NCBI GenBank assembly: GCA_030699005.1
Contig: JAUYLQ010000059.1
Location: forward strand, 1-29,029
DNA length: 29,029 nucleotides
Direction of reading: 5' to 3'
Source of the DNA: an archaeon
Lineage (GTDB): Archaea; Nanobdellota; Nanobdellia; Pacearchaeales; GW2011-AR1
Shown: positions 1-7,110 of the stretch, in pieces
Layout of the letters: every line of letters starts with the position of its first letter
Numbering within the stretch: the stretch's first letter is position 1
Notes under the pieces: generated by a model
The model's database searches: none
The model's input: the letters and a program-made list of their open reading frames with translations, nothing else
What the model was told of the DNA's origin: nothing
Program-made: the position numbers and the translations under genes

Positions 1-1
1 T

Positions 2-1657
2 CCTCCTGAAGCAGAAATTACAGACATACTTTTTGACCAACCAAGAAGTTCAGTTACAATTGAAGCAAAAAAACCCGGGCTCGTAATAGGAAAGGGCGGA
101 ATGATTCTGGATCAGATAAAAAAAGAAACCTTATGGACCCCTGTTGTTCAAAGAAGCCCTTCAATAAAATCAAAAATAACTGAAAGCATAAGAAGTGTTT
201 TATATGAAAAAAGTAAAGAAAGAAAAAAATTCCTAAATGAGGTGGGAGAAAAGATTTATTCGGGGTGGACGCAGGAAAAGTCAGATGGATGGGCAAGAGT
301 AACAGTTCTCGGCGGAGGAAGGCAAGTTGGAAGGAGCTGCTTTTTACTCCAGACCCCAATTTCAAGAATACTTCTTGACTGTGGAATTGATGTTGCATCC
401 TCCGGAAAAGACAAATTTCCCGTATTTAATATTCCTGAATTCGATATTTCCCATCTTGATGCGATAGTTCTTTCACACGCTCACTTAGACCATAGCGGAC
501 TTTTGCCTTACCTCTATAAAATGGGGTATAAGGGACCTGTTTACATGACTGCTCCAACAAGAGACATTTCAGCACTTCTCGCGCTTGATTTTATAGGTGT
601 CGCATATAAACAAGCTGCAGCTCCAATTTTCTCATCTGCGGACATTTCTGAAATGGTAAAAAGAACTATCTGCATAAATTATAACGAGGTTCATGATATT
701 GCCCCTGACATAAGAATTACTTTTTATAATGCGGGGCATGTTCTGGGTTCAGCCCAGGTACATATAAACATCGGAAACGGTGCCCATAACTTCTTGTATT
801 CGGGGGACACAAAATATGGAAAAACAAGGTTACTTGATCCTGCAGTAAATAAATTTCCAAGAGTTGAAACTATTCAGATGGAATCGACTTACGGAGGAAA
901 AAATGATGTCCTGCCACCAAGAAACGTAACCGATGAACAATTCCTTCATCTTGTTAAAGAAACTATAGAAAAGGGCGGGAAAGTTTTACTTCCTGAATTA
1001 GGACTTGGCCACGCACAAGAAACTCTTTTGAGAGTGGAAGAAGCAATAAGAATAGGGGAACTTCCAAAAATCCCCATGTATGTAGATGGGATGATTTGGG
1101 ATATTAACGCGATTCACACGGCTTATCCTGATTTTTTATCCTCTAATGTCAGGAATATGGTCTTCCAGGATAATAATCCATTCACATCGGACATCTTTTC
1201 AAGAGTTGGTTCTCCTCAGGAAAGAAAAGCAGTAATTGACGGGGGACCTTGTATTGTTATTGCAACATCAGGAATGCTTGTTGGAGGAGCTTCAGTTGAA
1301 TACTTAAAACATTTTATCGACAACCCAAATAATCTTTTGATTCTAAGCTGCTACCAGGGTCCTGGCTCAGTCGGGCGCCAGCTTCAGGAAGGTGCAAGAT
1401 TAGTAACAATTGAAGATGAAACTGGAACAAAAACTTTTGAAGTTAAAATGAGAGTTGAACTTGTAAATGGCCTTTCCCCTCATTCCGGAAGAAATGAACT
1501 TATGAATTATGTAAGAAACATGGAACCAAAACCCAAAAGAATAATTATAAACCACGGCGAAGTTTCGAAGTCTCTTGACCTTGCCTCATCTCTTTACAAA
1601 GCTAATCGAATTGAAACAACTGTTCCAAGAGGACTTGAAACTATAAGACTAAGGTAA
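2..1657 (+). CDS. aCPSF1/FttA, KH-domain beta-CASP ribonuclease (5' truncated)
   Basis: The frame is open from base 2, so the 5' end lies outside the window. Archaeal CPSF1 cleaves RNA 3' ends and drives factor-dependent transcription termination. Visible in order are the end of a KH domain with a VIGKGG turn (about residues 27-33 of the visible part), a metallo-beta-lactamase core with the zinc motif HAHLDHSG (about 159-166) and a beta-CASP region. Later His-containing segments include GHVLGSAQ, SPHSGRNE and NHGE near the C-terminus. About 551 residues are visible against a usual length near 640, so roughly the first 90 residues, mostly N-terminal KH sequence, are missing. It ends TAA one base before the convergent pyrophosphatase gene. 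Family assignment is firm; the role is known from the family. Confidence 0.95.
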   Translation, partial: PPEAEITDILFDQPRSSVTIEAKKPGLVIGKGGMILDQIKKETLWTPVVQRSPSIKSKITESIRSVLYEKSKERKKFLNEVGEKIYSGWTQEKSDGWARVTVLGGGRQVGRSCFLLQTPISRILLDCGIDVASSGKDKFPVFNIPEFDISHLDAIVLSHAHLDHSGLLPYLYKMGYKGPVYMTAPTRDISALLALDFIGVAYKQAAAPIFSSADISEMVKRTICINYNEVHDIAPDIRITFYNAGHVLGSAQVHINIGNGAHNFLYSGDTKYGKTRLLDPAVNKFPRVETIQMESTYGGKNDVLPPRNVTDEQFLHLVKETIEKGGKVLLPELGLGHAQETLLRVEEAIRIGELPKIPMYVDGMIWDINAIHTAYPDFLSSNVRNMVFQDNNPFTSDIFSRVGSPQERKAVIDGGPCIVIATSGMLVGGASVEYLKHFIDNPNNLLILSCYQGPGSVGRQLQEGARLVTIEDETGTKTFEVKMRVELVNGLSPHSGRNELMNYVRNMEPKPKRIIINHGEVSKSLDLASSLYKANRIETTVPRGLETIRLR

Positions 1658-1658
1658 T

Positions 1659-2201
1659 TTATTTTTTATCCAGAAATTCTTTGAACTTATTCCAGGCAAT
1701 TGCCCGGTGAGAGATTTCATTTTTTTCTTCCTTTTTCATTTCAGCAAGAGTTTTCTTGCTTTTATCTGGCTGGAAAATCGGGTCAAAGCCAAAGTTATTT
1801 TTTCCTTTTGGAGAAACAACCTTCCCCCTCAAGTCTCCCGTAAAAAAATGAAATTCTTTTCCGTCAAAGTAACAGACAACGCACCTTACAATTGCCGTAT
1901 TGTCTTTATACTTTTTAACAAGACTGTAAATCCCATCAATTCCAATTGATGAAATAAAGAATTTTATTAAAGGACCTGGGAACTTGTTTAAACACTCAAG
2001 ATAAAAACCTATGTCTTCAACAACAACTGTTCTACCTGAAATTTCATAAGCCTTTCTTGCCTTCTCCCTTGAAATTTCATAAATGTCTCCTGACTGAACT
2101 TCATCAAGGTTTAAATCTAACCGCTCAATTTCTTTTCCAAAAATCTCTTTAACTTCGTTGTATTTACTCTTGTTTCCGGTTACAAAATATAACTCTTCCA
2201 T
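1659..2201 (-). CDS. XTP/dITP diphosphatase (Ham1/RdgB family)
   Basis: This enzyme hydrolyses non-canonical purine nucleoside triphosphates (XTP, dITP, ITP) to monophosphate and pyrophosphate, cleaning the nucleotide pool. The 180 residues match the family length. Signatures are the N-terminal FVTGNKSKYNEVKEI, the central VEDIGFYLE with the conserved acidic residues (Ile replaces the usual Ser of the EDSG motif), FPGP, FGFDPIF, and the C-terminal SHRAIAW. The gene converges on aCPSF1 with a single base between the two stop codons, so neither has room for its own 3' UTR there. A T/A-rich element about 25 bases upstream of the ATG fits a leaderless promoter. Confidence 0.93.
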   Translation of the reverse strand: MEELYFVTGNKSKYNEVKEIFGKEIERLDLNLDEVQSGDIYEISREKARKAYEISGRTVVVEDIGFYLECLNKFPGPLIKFFISSIGIDGIYSLVKKYKDNTAIVRCVVCYFDGKEFHFFTGDLRGKVVSPKGKNNFGFDPIFQPDKSKKTLAEMKKEEKNEISHRAIAWNKFKEFLDKK

Positions 2202-2332
2202 ACTAAATCCGAGGAGTATGGGTTAATAAACTTTATTATTTTTGCTTTTATAAACGCTTTAATGCAAAATATTAAAGGCTAAAATAAGCTCTTTTTCAAC
2301 TAATTTAAAAACAATATTTCCCTACAAAAAAT

Positions 2333-3289
2333 ATGAAGCACAATAAGAAAATTACAGTGATTATTCTTTTGATGTTTTTAGTAGCACAATTTATAGGACT
2401 TTATGTGGTTAATACCTATGCCGTTGAAAAAGTTGTAAACGGAGAAATTGTGAACAATACAGGAAAGACTCTTCCTTATGGGATGGGTTTTGAAATGGAA
2501 GAAACGGAAAATTTAGACCCATATTCAATTCTTATTTCATTCTTATTCTCCTTTGTAATTGCTGTTTCACTTATATTCCTCCTGATAAAAATAAGGTCAA
2601 AATTTATAATAAAAATTTGGTTCTTTGCAGTAGTTGCAATTGCACTTGGAATTTCTTTCACGGCGCTACTTCCCGAGATAAGATATGCATCAATAATCGG
2701 GCTTTTAGTCGCCCTTCCCCTTTCATTTTATAAAATTTACAAAAGGGACATCATCGTCCACAATTTAACTGAACTTCTTATTTATCCCGGAATTGCCTCG
2801 ATTTTTGCTCCAATTCTTGGCATTATTACAATAATAGTCCTCCTAATTATTATCTCAATTTACGACATGTGGGCAGTTTGGAAATCAAAAATTATGCAAA
2901 AAATGGCAAAATATCAGATGGAAACACTGAACATATTTGGAGGATTTTTAATTCCTTATGCTTCAAAAAAAGTAAAGGAACAGTTAAGAAAAATGAAAGA
3001 TAAATACAAATCAAAAAAGATTCTTGAAAGTAAACTAAAAAAAGCTAAAATAAAAATAAACCTTGCAATTCTTGGCGGCGGGGACGTGATTTTCCCAATA
3101 ATTACTTCGGGGGTTGTCTTGAAGACATGGGGACTCGTTCCGGCAATAGTTACAATTGCGGGGGCCTTCCTTGGGCTTATGGGTCTCTTGATGTTTTCAG
3201 AAAAAAAGAAGTTTTACCCCGCAATGCCTTTTATTACCGCGGGAATCTTCCTTGGATTAATCGTTAGTTATTTGTTTTTTGTCCGATAA
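2333..3289 (+). CDS. Presenilin/signal-peptide-peptidase-like membrane aspartyl protease (A22, archaeal PSH type)
   Basis: The 318 residues hold about nine hydrophobic segments. Three signatures of GxGD intramembrane aspartyl proteases appear in the right order: a YD motif in a membrane helix (IIISIYDMW, Asp178), a GGGD motif starting the next helix (LAILGGGDVIFP, Asp251), and a PAL-like motif written PAMPF (296-300). A basic loop of about 65 residues separates the two catalytic helices, as in archaeal presenilin homologues. The family cuts membrane-embedded helices such as leftover signal peptides; the substrate here is unknown. A TTTAAAAA element about 25-30 bases before the ATG fits a leaderless start. 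Its end overlaps the end of the next, opposite-strand gene by 22 bases. Confidence 0.87.
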   Translation: MKHNKKITVIILLMFLVAQFIGLYVVNTYAVEKVVNGEIVNNTGKTLPYGMGFEMEETENLDPYSILISFLFSFVIAVSLIFLLIKIRSKFIIKIWFFAVVAIALGISFTALLPEIRYASIIGLLVALPLSFYKIYKRDIIVHNLTELLIYPGIASIFAPILGIITIIVLLIIISIYDMWAVWKSKIMQKMAKYQMETLNIFGGFLIPYASKKVKEQLRKMKDKYKSKKILESKLKKAKIKINLAILGGGDVIFPIITSGVVLKTWGLVPAIVTIAGAFLGLMGLLMFSEKKKFYPAMPFITAGIFLGLIVSYLFFVR

Positions 3290-3516
3290 GGTTTTTTTGG
3301 GAAATCTAACCGCTCTTTTGCAGTATTAAAAATATAATCCGATATCCTAGATTTTTCCCTTCTTAATATTCTGTATGTCTCTTGATTTATAAAATAAAAA
3401 GTAACTTCCGATTTATCAACGATTGCTCTAAATTCCGAGCATCCCAATTCCTCAATTTTTTCAACTAATCTTTGAAGAGTTTTATTATTATTTTTAACAA
3501 TATCTTTACTATCCAT
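3268..3516 (-). CDS. Hypothetical protein, 82 residues
   Basis: I do not recognise this gene. The product is small and basic, with an N-terminal amphipathic stretch (KTLQRLVEKIEELG), a possible beta region (FRAIVDKSEVTFYFI) and a charged helical C-terminus ending in KKPYRTKNK. It has no signal peptide or membrane segment. It is supported as real by an archaeal TATA-like element (TTATAAATAA) centred 25 bases before the ATG and by its placement opposite the small-protein operon, with which it shares an intergenic control region of about 100 bases. Its 3' end overlaps the membrane protease gene by 22 bases. Function cannot be inferred. Confidence 0.6.
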   Translation of the reverse strand: MDSKDIVKNNNKTLQRLVEKIEELGCSEFRAIVDKSEVTFYFINQETYRILRREKSRISDYIFNTAKERLDFPKKPYRTKNK

Positions 3517-3534
3517 AAAAACTCTAAAATCTCC

Positions 3535-3544
3535 TTATTTATAA
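3535..3544 (-). promoter_or_regulatory. TATA box of the 82-residue gene
   Basis: Read on the minus strand this is TTATAAATAA, centred about 25 bases before the ATG at 3516. That is the archaeal TATA spacing expected if the mRNA starts at or near the start codon. Confidence 0.55.
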
Positions 3545-3589
3545 GCTTTTACCATATGTCACCCCTTTACAAACACAACATACGAAAGC

Positions 3590-3597
3590 TTTATAAA
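3590..3597 (+). promoter_or_regulatory. TATA box of the small-protein/TrmB operon
   Basis: TTTATAAA lies 26-27 bases upstream of the ATG at 3620. It places transcription initiation at or beside that ATG and thus argues for it over the in-frame ATG at 3599, which lies only a few bases past the TATA box and would be upstream of the transcript. Confidence 0.7.
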
Positions 3598-3598
3598 T

Positions 3599-3621
3599 AT
3601 GTTATCACTGAGTGATAACAT
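3599..3621 (+). promoter_or_regulatory. Perfect 23-bp palindrome between TATA box and transcription start (probable operator)
   Basis: The half-site ATGTTATCACT is followed by one G and then its exact reverse complement AGTGATAACAT. The palindrome starts two bases after the TATA box and ends within the predicted initiator/ATG at 3620, so a dimer bound here would block RNA polymerase. The operon encodes a TrmB-family regulator (4803-5579), which makes autorepression the simplest reading. The symmetry is seen directly; the operator role is inferred. Confidence 0.7.
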
Positions 3622-3931
3622 GACAAATCAGTTATATCATGTTAAAAATGAAGACGGAGAGAACATAAGGGGAAATTATGATTCTACAAGACTTTATGAC
3701 TCACTTCGTGAAAAATATGATTCGAAACGTATCCCGTTTATTCCATCAATAGAAAACTACTCCGTTGCGGATCTTTTAGATTTTGAAGGGGTTTCTTTAA
3801 TCTTAGCAAACTATCGCTACCCTGCCAAGATTCTTCTTATAGGACCAAACAAAGACTGCCTTGACAACACTGTTATGAAAATATCAAATGATTTTAAAGG
3901 AAGATATAAATTTGACGAGGTGAAAGAATAA
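3620..3931 (+). CDS. Hypothetical protein, first gene of the TrmB operon
   Basis: I do not recognise this family. The start at 3620 gives 103 residues beginning MTNQLYHVKNEDG and is chosen because the TATA box at 3590-3597 puts the transcript start there; the earlier in-frame ATG at 3599 would add seven residues translated from the palindrome. The product is soluble, with an acidic/polar first half and a hydrophobic centre (VSLILANYRYPAKILLIGPNKDC) that could form a small beta-alpha domain. It ends KFDEVKE, whose codons contain the GAGGTGA ribosome-binding site of the next gene. Its stop is joined to the next ATG by TAA-A-ATG, so the genes are probably translationally coupled. Confidence 0.65.
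   Translation: MTNQLYHVKNEDGENIRGNYDSTRLYDSLREKYDSKRIPFIPSIENYSVADLLDFEGVSLILANYRYPAKILLIGPNKDCLDNTVMKISNDFKGRYKFDEVKE
3917..3923 (+). promoter_or_regulatory. Shine-Dalgarno GAGGTGA for the second operon gene
   Basis: GAGGTGA sits inside the last codons of the first gene, nine bases before the ATG at 3933, and matches the archaeal 16S anti-SD core. Similar purine-rich sites precede the later operon starts, including AAGGAGG at 4784-4790 for the TrmB gene. Confidence 0.6.
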
Positions 3932-3932
3932 A

Positions 3933-4190
3933 ATGGCAGACAAAAATTATCTGGAAAGGTTAGCAGAACATTATGAACTTTTGAACAAGATGGCTAGATT
4001 TAACAAAATGAGGTTAGACAATCTACCTCAAATGAAGTCTATTTATCCGGAAGAAGATATTCCAAATTATGTAGCCAGGGTAGAACCAGCAAACCTTTTA
4101 GCGGCATACACCACTGCTCTCTCTAATCTTAATGCACTATTCCCCGAATTAAAAGATTATATTGAAAAACAAAAACAGGAGAAAAAATAA
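3933..4190 (+). CDS. Small helical protein, paralogue of the next gene
   Basis: This is an 85-residue, charged, apparently all-helical protein with no signal or membrane segment. Its N-terminus (DKNYLERLAEHYELLN) and C-terminus (LFPELKDYIEKQKQEKK) are nearly the same as in the following gene, while the middle has diverged, so the two arose by tandem duplication. An IPNY motif is also shared. Start ATG is set by the TAA-A-ATG junction and the upstream GAGGTGA site. Function is unknown; the pair may form hetero- or homodimers, which is only an inference from amphipathic helices. Confidence 0.68.
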   Translation: MADKNYLERLAEHYELLNKMARFNKMRLDNLPQMKSIYPEEDIPNYVARVEPANLLAAYTTALSNLNALFPELKDYIEKQKQEKK

Positions 4191-4194
4191 AATG
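4146..4194 (+). repeat. 49-bp direct repeat, copy 1
   Basis: It covers the last 15 codons of the 85-residue gene, the TAA-A junction and the next ATG. It is identical base for base to 4429-4477. The exact identity suggests a recent duplication or gene conversion, since the middles of the two genes have diverged much more. Confidence 0.9.
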
Positions 4195-4473
4195 ACAGAC
4201 AAAAATTATCTGGAAAAACTAGCTGAATTCAATGAATTTTTGGATAATACTTTAAAATCTGAAAAAAAAGAAATTGATAATATAAAAGAGAGTATTCCAA
4301 ACTACGAGGGAAACTTAATTAGTGATGCTACACGTAGAAATGATCTGACCACTCACTTGAGTATTTCCTACCTCTCTAAAAATGAATTTTCCGATGAAAT
4401 AAAAATGGAATTATACAAATTATTTCCGGAATTAAAAGATTATATTGAAAAACAAAAACAGGAGAAAAAATAA
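4192..4473 (+). CDS. Small helical protein, tandem paralogue
   Basis: The 93 residues start MTDKNYLEKLAEFNEFLDNT. An in-frame ATG 30 bases upstream lies inside the previous gene; the start at 4192 is preferred because the protein then aligns with its paralogue (M-x-DKNYLE-x-LAE) and because of the TAA-A-ATG junction and the AGGAG site at 4177-4181. The C-terminus LFPELKDYIEKQKQEKK is identical to that of the preceding gene, and ESIPNY is shared in the middle. It is charged, probably helical and cytoplasmic. I do not recognise the family. Confidence 0.68.
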   Translation: MTDKNYLEKLAEFNEFLDNTLKSEKKEIDNIKESIPNYEGNLISDATRRNDLTTHLSISYLSKNEFSDEIKMELYKLFPELKDYIEKQKQEKK

Positions 4474-4477
4474 AATG
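4429..4477 (+). repeat. 49-bp direct repeat, copy 2
   Basis: This is the second copy of the repeat at 4146-4194. It covers the end of the 93-residue gene and the ATG of the 108-residue gene, including the AGGAG ribosome-binding site, so the duplicated unit carried its coupling signal with it. Confidence 0.9.
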
Positions 4478-4801
4478 GAAAATATTGAAACATCTGGAAA
4501 TCCTTCCACTAAAAAAATTTATAATTTAGGAAAATTAGGAAAATTAGAGACTGTAAAGAGCGAAACAAACGGAATTATTAACGGGAGTTTGCCTTGTAAA
4601 GATGGAATTTACCTTTTGGGTGGAAAAGACTGCAAGGAATTAGAAGGGAATCTTTTAAATGACTTAAAGAGGGATGCAATTTATTATCAAAAAATATCTG
4701 AGGATTACAAAGAGGTAATCTCGAGCTTAGAAGAAATTGGTTTGGAAGCAACCTCAAAAAAATATAACACTTTCCAACCAAATAAGGAGGCCTTAAAATA
4801 A
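4475..4801 (+). CDS. Hypothetical protein, 108 residues
   Basis: I do not recognise this gene. With the start at 4475 the protein begins MENIETSGNPSTKK; the in-frame ATG 30 bases earlier lies inside the previous gene's repeat and is unlikely. The first half is rich in Gly/Lys (NLGKLGKLETV, NGIINGSLPCKDGIYLLGGKDC) with two Cys eight residues apart; the second half looks like a charged helix (LLNDLKRDAIYYQKISEDYKEVISSLEEIGLEA). No signal or membrane segment is present. Its 3' end carries AAGGAGG (4784-4790), the strongest ribosome-binding site of the operon, which serves the regulator gene downstream. Confidence 0.65.
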   Translation: MENIETSGNPSTKKIYNLGKLGKLETVKSETNGIINGSLPCKDGIYLLGGKDCKELEGNLLNDLKRDAIYYQKISEDYKEVISSLEEIGLEATSKKYNTFQPNKEALK

Positions 4802-4802
4802 A

Positions 4803-5579
4803 ATGCTCGTAAAAACTGACTTAATCGCAAAAATAAAAGACTATTTTGAATTAAACATTTATGAAACGAAAGTCTGGCTTGCACTTCTTGGAAAAGGCTC
4901 AGCTTCAGCAGGAGAAATCGCCTCAATTTCAGGAGTTCCGAGGTCACGTACTTATGATGTTCTCGAGTCTTTGGAAAAGAAAGGATTTGCCATTGTCAAA
5001 CTGGGAAAACCTGTTAAATACCTTGGTGTAAAGCCAAGAATAATCTTAGAAAAACTAAAAAACAATGTAAGAACAGAAGCTGAAGAAAAATTCCAAAGTC
5101 TCCTTAAAGTAAAGGAAACTGATGAATTTACCCAGCTTGAGGAACTTTACAACGTTGGAATAAGCCCAGTTAGAAGAGAAGACCTTTCGGCATCAATAAA
5201 AGGAAGGAGCACGATTTCAAACCATTTAAAAGAAATAATTGATTCAGCCGAAGAGGAAGTGATCATTTGCACAAACTTTAAGGAAATGAAACTTAAAGAA
5301 AAGCTTTTCATAGATACATTTGACTCATTGAAGAAAAAGAATGTAAAAATCAAAGTTGCCCTTTCAGGAGATGCTGAAGCAATTAAAAAACTCTCTGTGA
5401 GCATGAAGATAAAAATAAAACCAATTGATATTGATTCTAAATTTTTTATTGTTGACAAAAAAGAAGTTTTATTCTACTTAAACAAGGAATCCGAAAAAGA
5501 AGACCAGGCAATATGGCTTAATTCTGACTTCTTTGCCACTGCCTTTGCAAGTCTTTTTGAAACGGTTGTCAAGGATTAA
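4803..5579 (+). CDS. TrmB-family transcriptional regulator
   Basis: The 258-residue protein has an N-terminal winged helix-turn-helix of TrmB type (about residues 10-75: ELNIYETKVWLALL, then SAGEIASISGVPRSRTYDVL, then LEKKGFAIVKLGKPVKYL), a short charged linker (about 80-115), and a C-terminal PLD-like sensor domain (EEEVIICTNF, VKIKVALSG, SKFFIVDKKEVLFYL) without an HKD catalytic motif, as is normal for TrmB regulators. Family members often bind palindromic operators and respond to sugars or other metabolites; the effector here is unknown. It lies in an operon of small unknown genes led by a perfect 23-bp palindrome, so it likely controls its own operon. Confidence 0.9.
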   Translation: MLVKTDLIAKIKDYFELNIYETKVWLALLGKGSASAGEIASISGVPRSRTYDVLESLEKKGFAIVKLGKPVKYLGVKPRIILEKLKNNVRTEAEEKFQSLLKVKETDEFTQLEELYNVGISPVRREDLSASIKGRSTISNHLKEIIDSAEEEVIICTNFKEMKLKEKLFIDTFDSLKKKNVKIKVALSGDAEAIKKLSVSMKIKIKPIDIDSKFFIVDKKEVLFYLNKESEKEDQAIWLNSDFFATAFASLFETVVKD

Positions 5580-5580
5580 A

Positions 5581-5790
5581 ATGGCACCATCTGAAGAGTA
5601 CTACCAAACAAAAAAAGACGAATTAAAGAGATTGGGATACCATCTAATCCAGACAAGCTCTAACAATTACGAATATAGTATCTGCTCAAACACAAAGGAA
5701 GTTGAAATCCCTCAAGGAAAAAATGATTCTGAACTTGAGGAATTATTGGGTGAAGTTTTAGATAAAATTAATAACCTTCAATTCCACTAA
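5581..5790 (+). CDS. Hypothetical protein, 69 residues, last gene of the TrmB operon
   Basis: The start at 5581 follows the regulator's stop as TAA-A-ATG; an upstream in-frame ATG at 5533 lies inside the regulator and would be a shadow. The product begins MAPSEEYYQTKKDELKRLGY and looks like a small alpha/beta protein: a charged helix, a polar strand region (HLIQTSSNNYEYSICSNTKEVEIPQGK) and a C-terminal acidic helix (ELEELLGEVLDKI). There is no signal or membrane segment and no known family that I can name. Its end overlaps the convergent CCA-adding enzyme gene by 23 bases. Confidence 0.6.
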   Translation: MAPSEEYYQTKKDELKRLGYHLIQTSSNNYEYSICSNTKEVEIPQGKNDSELEELLGEVLDKINNLQFH

Positions 5791-7045
5791 TGCTCATCTC
5801 TTTGATTTTCATTTTATTTTTTTTTGCCCATTTCCTTAAAAATTCACGGGATGAAAAATCGACCTTTTTGTATGCATAAAACCTTCCCTTTTTTTCATAA
5901 GTATTTGCATGTTCTTTTTTGAATCTTATAGAATTTTTTTCATCTTTTACTGAAGGGCCTTTAAAAACAATTTCCTTACGCGGGCTTAAAACAAAATATC
6001 CCTCTCCAGCTTTCCCCTCAATGTATTCAAAATCTTTTATTTTGACTTCAAAATATTTTTCAAACTCTTTTTCCAGGTGATTGAAAAATTTTAAGAGCTT
6101 TGCTCCCGCAATGTCTCCCTTGTCTTTTTTTGTTTTTAATTTTAAACGTAAAAATTGAAATCCCCTTCTTTGCGATTCGCTTTTAACTTTCTGAAAATCA
6201 ATTTTTTTGGGGATAAAAAAATCCGCCAAAGGATTTTTTAAAAAAGCCCGGGCACTTACCTGGAATTTCTTAAAAGTTTCATAAGAAAGCGCCGCGAGGG
6301 CATTTCTTGCCTTGTACGTAGGATCAACTAAAATAACGGGAGAGTCAAGTTTTGAGCCATTCATGTCAATAAGAACATCTTCTCGTTTGTAAAATTTCTC
6401 GATGTCGACAATAAGCTTTTTATCCTGGTTTTTTGAAAGCACATTTAGGAATCTCTCGAAACTCTTAAAATAATAAATCAAAAGTTCAATGGAGTAACCG
6501 CTAAATCCCCTTACATAAGTTTCTGCCCCGTATGTTTTTGTCCCGTGGCAGAATGCTTTGCCCAGTTTTATTTCATCAAGAATTTTTTTATTTTTTATTT
6601 TTCTATTTATATACCTGGAATGCAAATAGCTTAAATCTGTTATGTTTACGGCTTCACTTGGGCGACTTATTCTTCTGACAGGAACAACTTCATATAAGAA
6701 AAATGAATTACCTTTTACTCTAAAGTAATCTCTTGAGCCATGAATTACAGAAACTCCCCCTACAAACCTAAGAATTTTTTTTGAAAGTTTAAAAAAATCT
6801 TTCTCTGCATGCTTTTTCCCATATCTCAAAAATAAGTCTATGTCATAAAAATTTTTTCGAATTAGAGTATTTTTTGAAAAACTTCCGCCAACAAAAAGGT
6901 CTGCATCAATTTTTAGTTTTTTAATCCTTTTTTTAAGGTAAGACTCGAATTTTTTAAGAGATTCCCTAATAACTTTAAGTTCATCTTCTGAAGGATTTAT
7001 TTCTTCCAAAACCTCATTCAGAACAGAGTTTAATTTTCTTTTCAT
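5768..7045 (-). CDS. cca: CCA-adding enzyme (tRNA nucleotidyltransferase, archaeal class I)
   Basis: It adds or repairs the 3' CCA of tRNAs using CTP and ATP without a template. The 425 residues match the archaeal class I enzyme. The nucleotidyltransferase signature GGSFSKNT (53-60) is followed by the metal-binding pair in FYDIDLFLR (Asp68, Asp70). RGFSGYSIELLIYYF and VDPTYKARNALAALS mark the central and PAP-like domains, and a basic C-terminal tail domain follows. A TTAAAAAA element about 25 bases before the ATG suggests its own leaderless promoter. The 3' end overlaps the last gene of the TrmB operon. Confidence 0.95.
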   Translation of the reverse strand: MKRKLNSVLNEVLEEINPSEDELKVIRESLKKFESYLKKRIKKLKIDADLFVGGSFSKNTLIRKNFYDIDLFLRYGKKHAEKDFFKLSKKILRFVGGVSVIHGSRDYFRVKGNSFFLYEVVPVRRISRPSEAVNITDLSYLHSRYINRKIKNKKILDEIKLGKAFCHGTKTYGAETYVRGFSGYSIELLIYYFKSFERFLNVLSKNQDKKLIVDIEKFYKREDVLIDMNGSKLDSPVILVDPTYKARNALAALSYETFKKFQVSARAFLKNPLADFFIPKKIDFQKVKSESQRRGFQFLRLKLKTKKDKGDIAGAKLLKFFNHLEKEFEKYFEVKIKDFEYIEGKAGEGYFVLSPRKEIVFKGPSVKDEKNSIRFKKEHANTYEKKGRFYAYKKVDFSSREFLRKWAKKNKMKIKEMSISGIEGY

Positions 7046-7110
7046 AAGTCTTTATGAATTAAAGAGTTTTTTAATTTATTTGAAGGTCAAATTAAATTGC
7101 AGGTAATTCC

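Noticed and set aside
54..398. 114-codon minus-strand frame opposite aCPSF1
   Set aside because: It lies fully within the KH and nuclease coding region in antisense and has a low-complexity Leu/Phe-rich product.
3599..3619. ATG at 3599 as the start of the first operon gene
   Set aside because: It lies only a few bases past the TATA box, upstream of the expected transcript start, and within the palindrome; the in-frame ATG at 3620 fits the TATA spacing.
3599..3621. Palindrome as a transcription terminator hairpin
   Set aside because: It has no following T run, sits at a promoter rather than a gene end, and its one-base centre cannot form a good RNA loop.
4146..4477. CRISPR-like or phage att repeat
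   Set aside because: Only two copies exist, both are coding sequence at gene ends, and no integrase or Cas gene is present.
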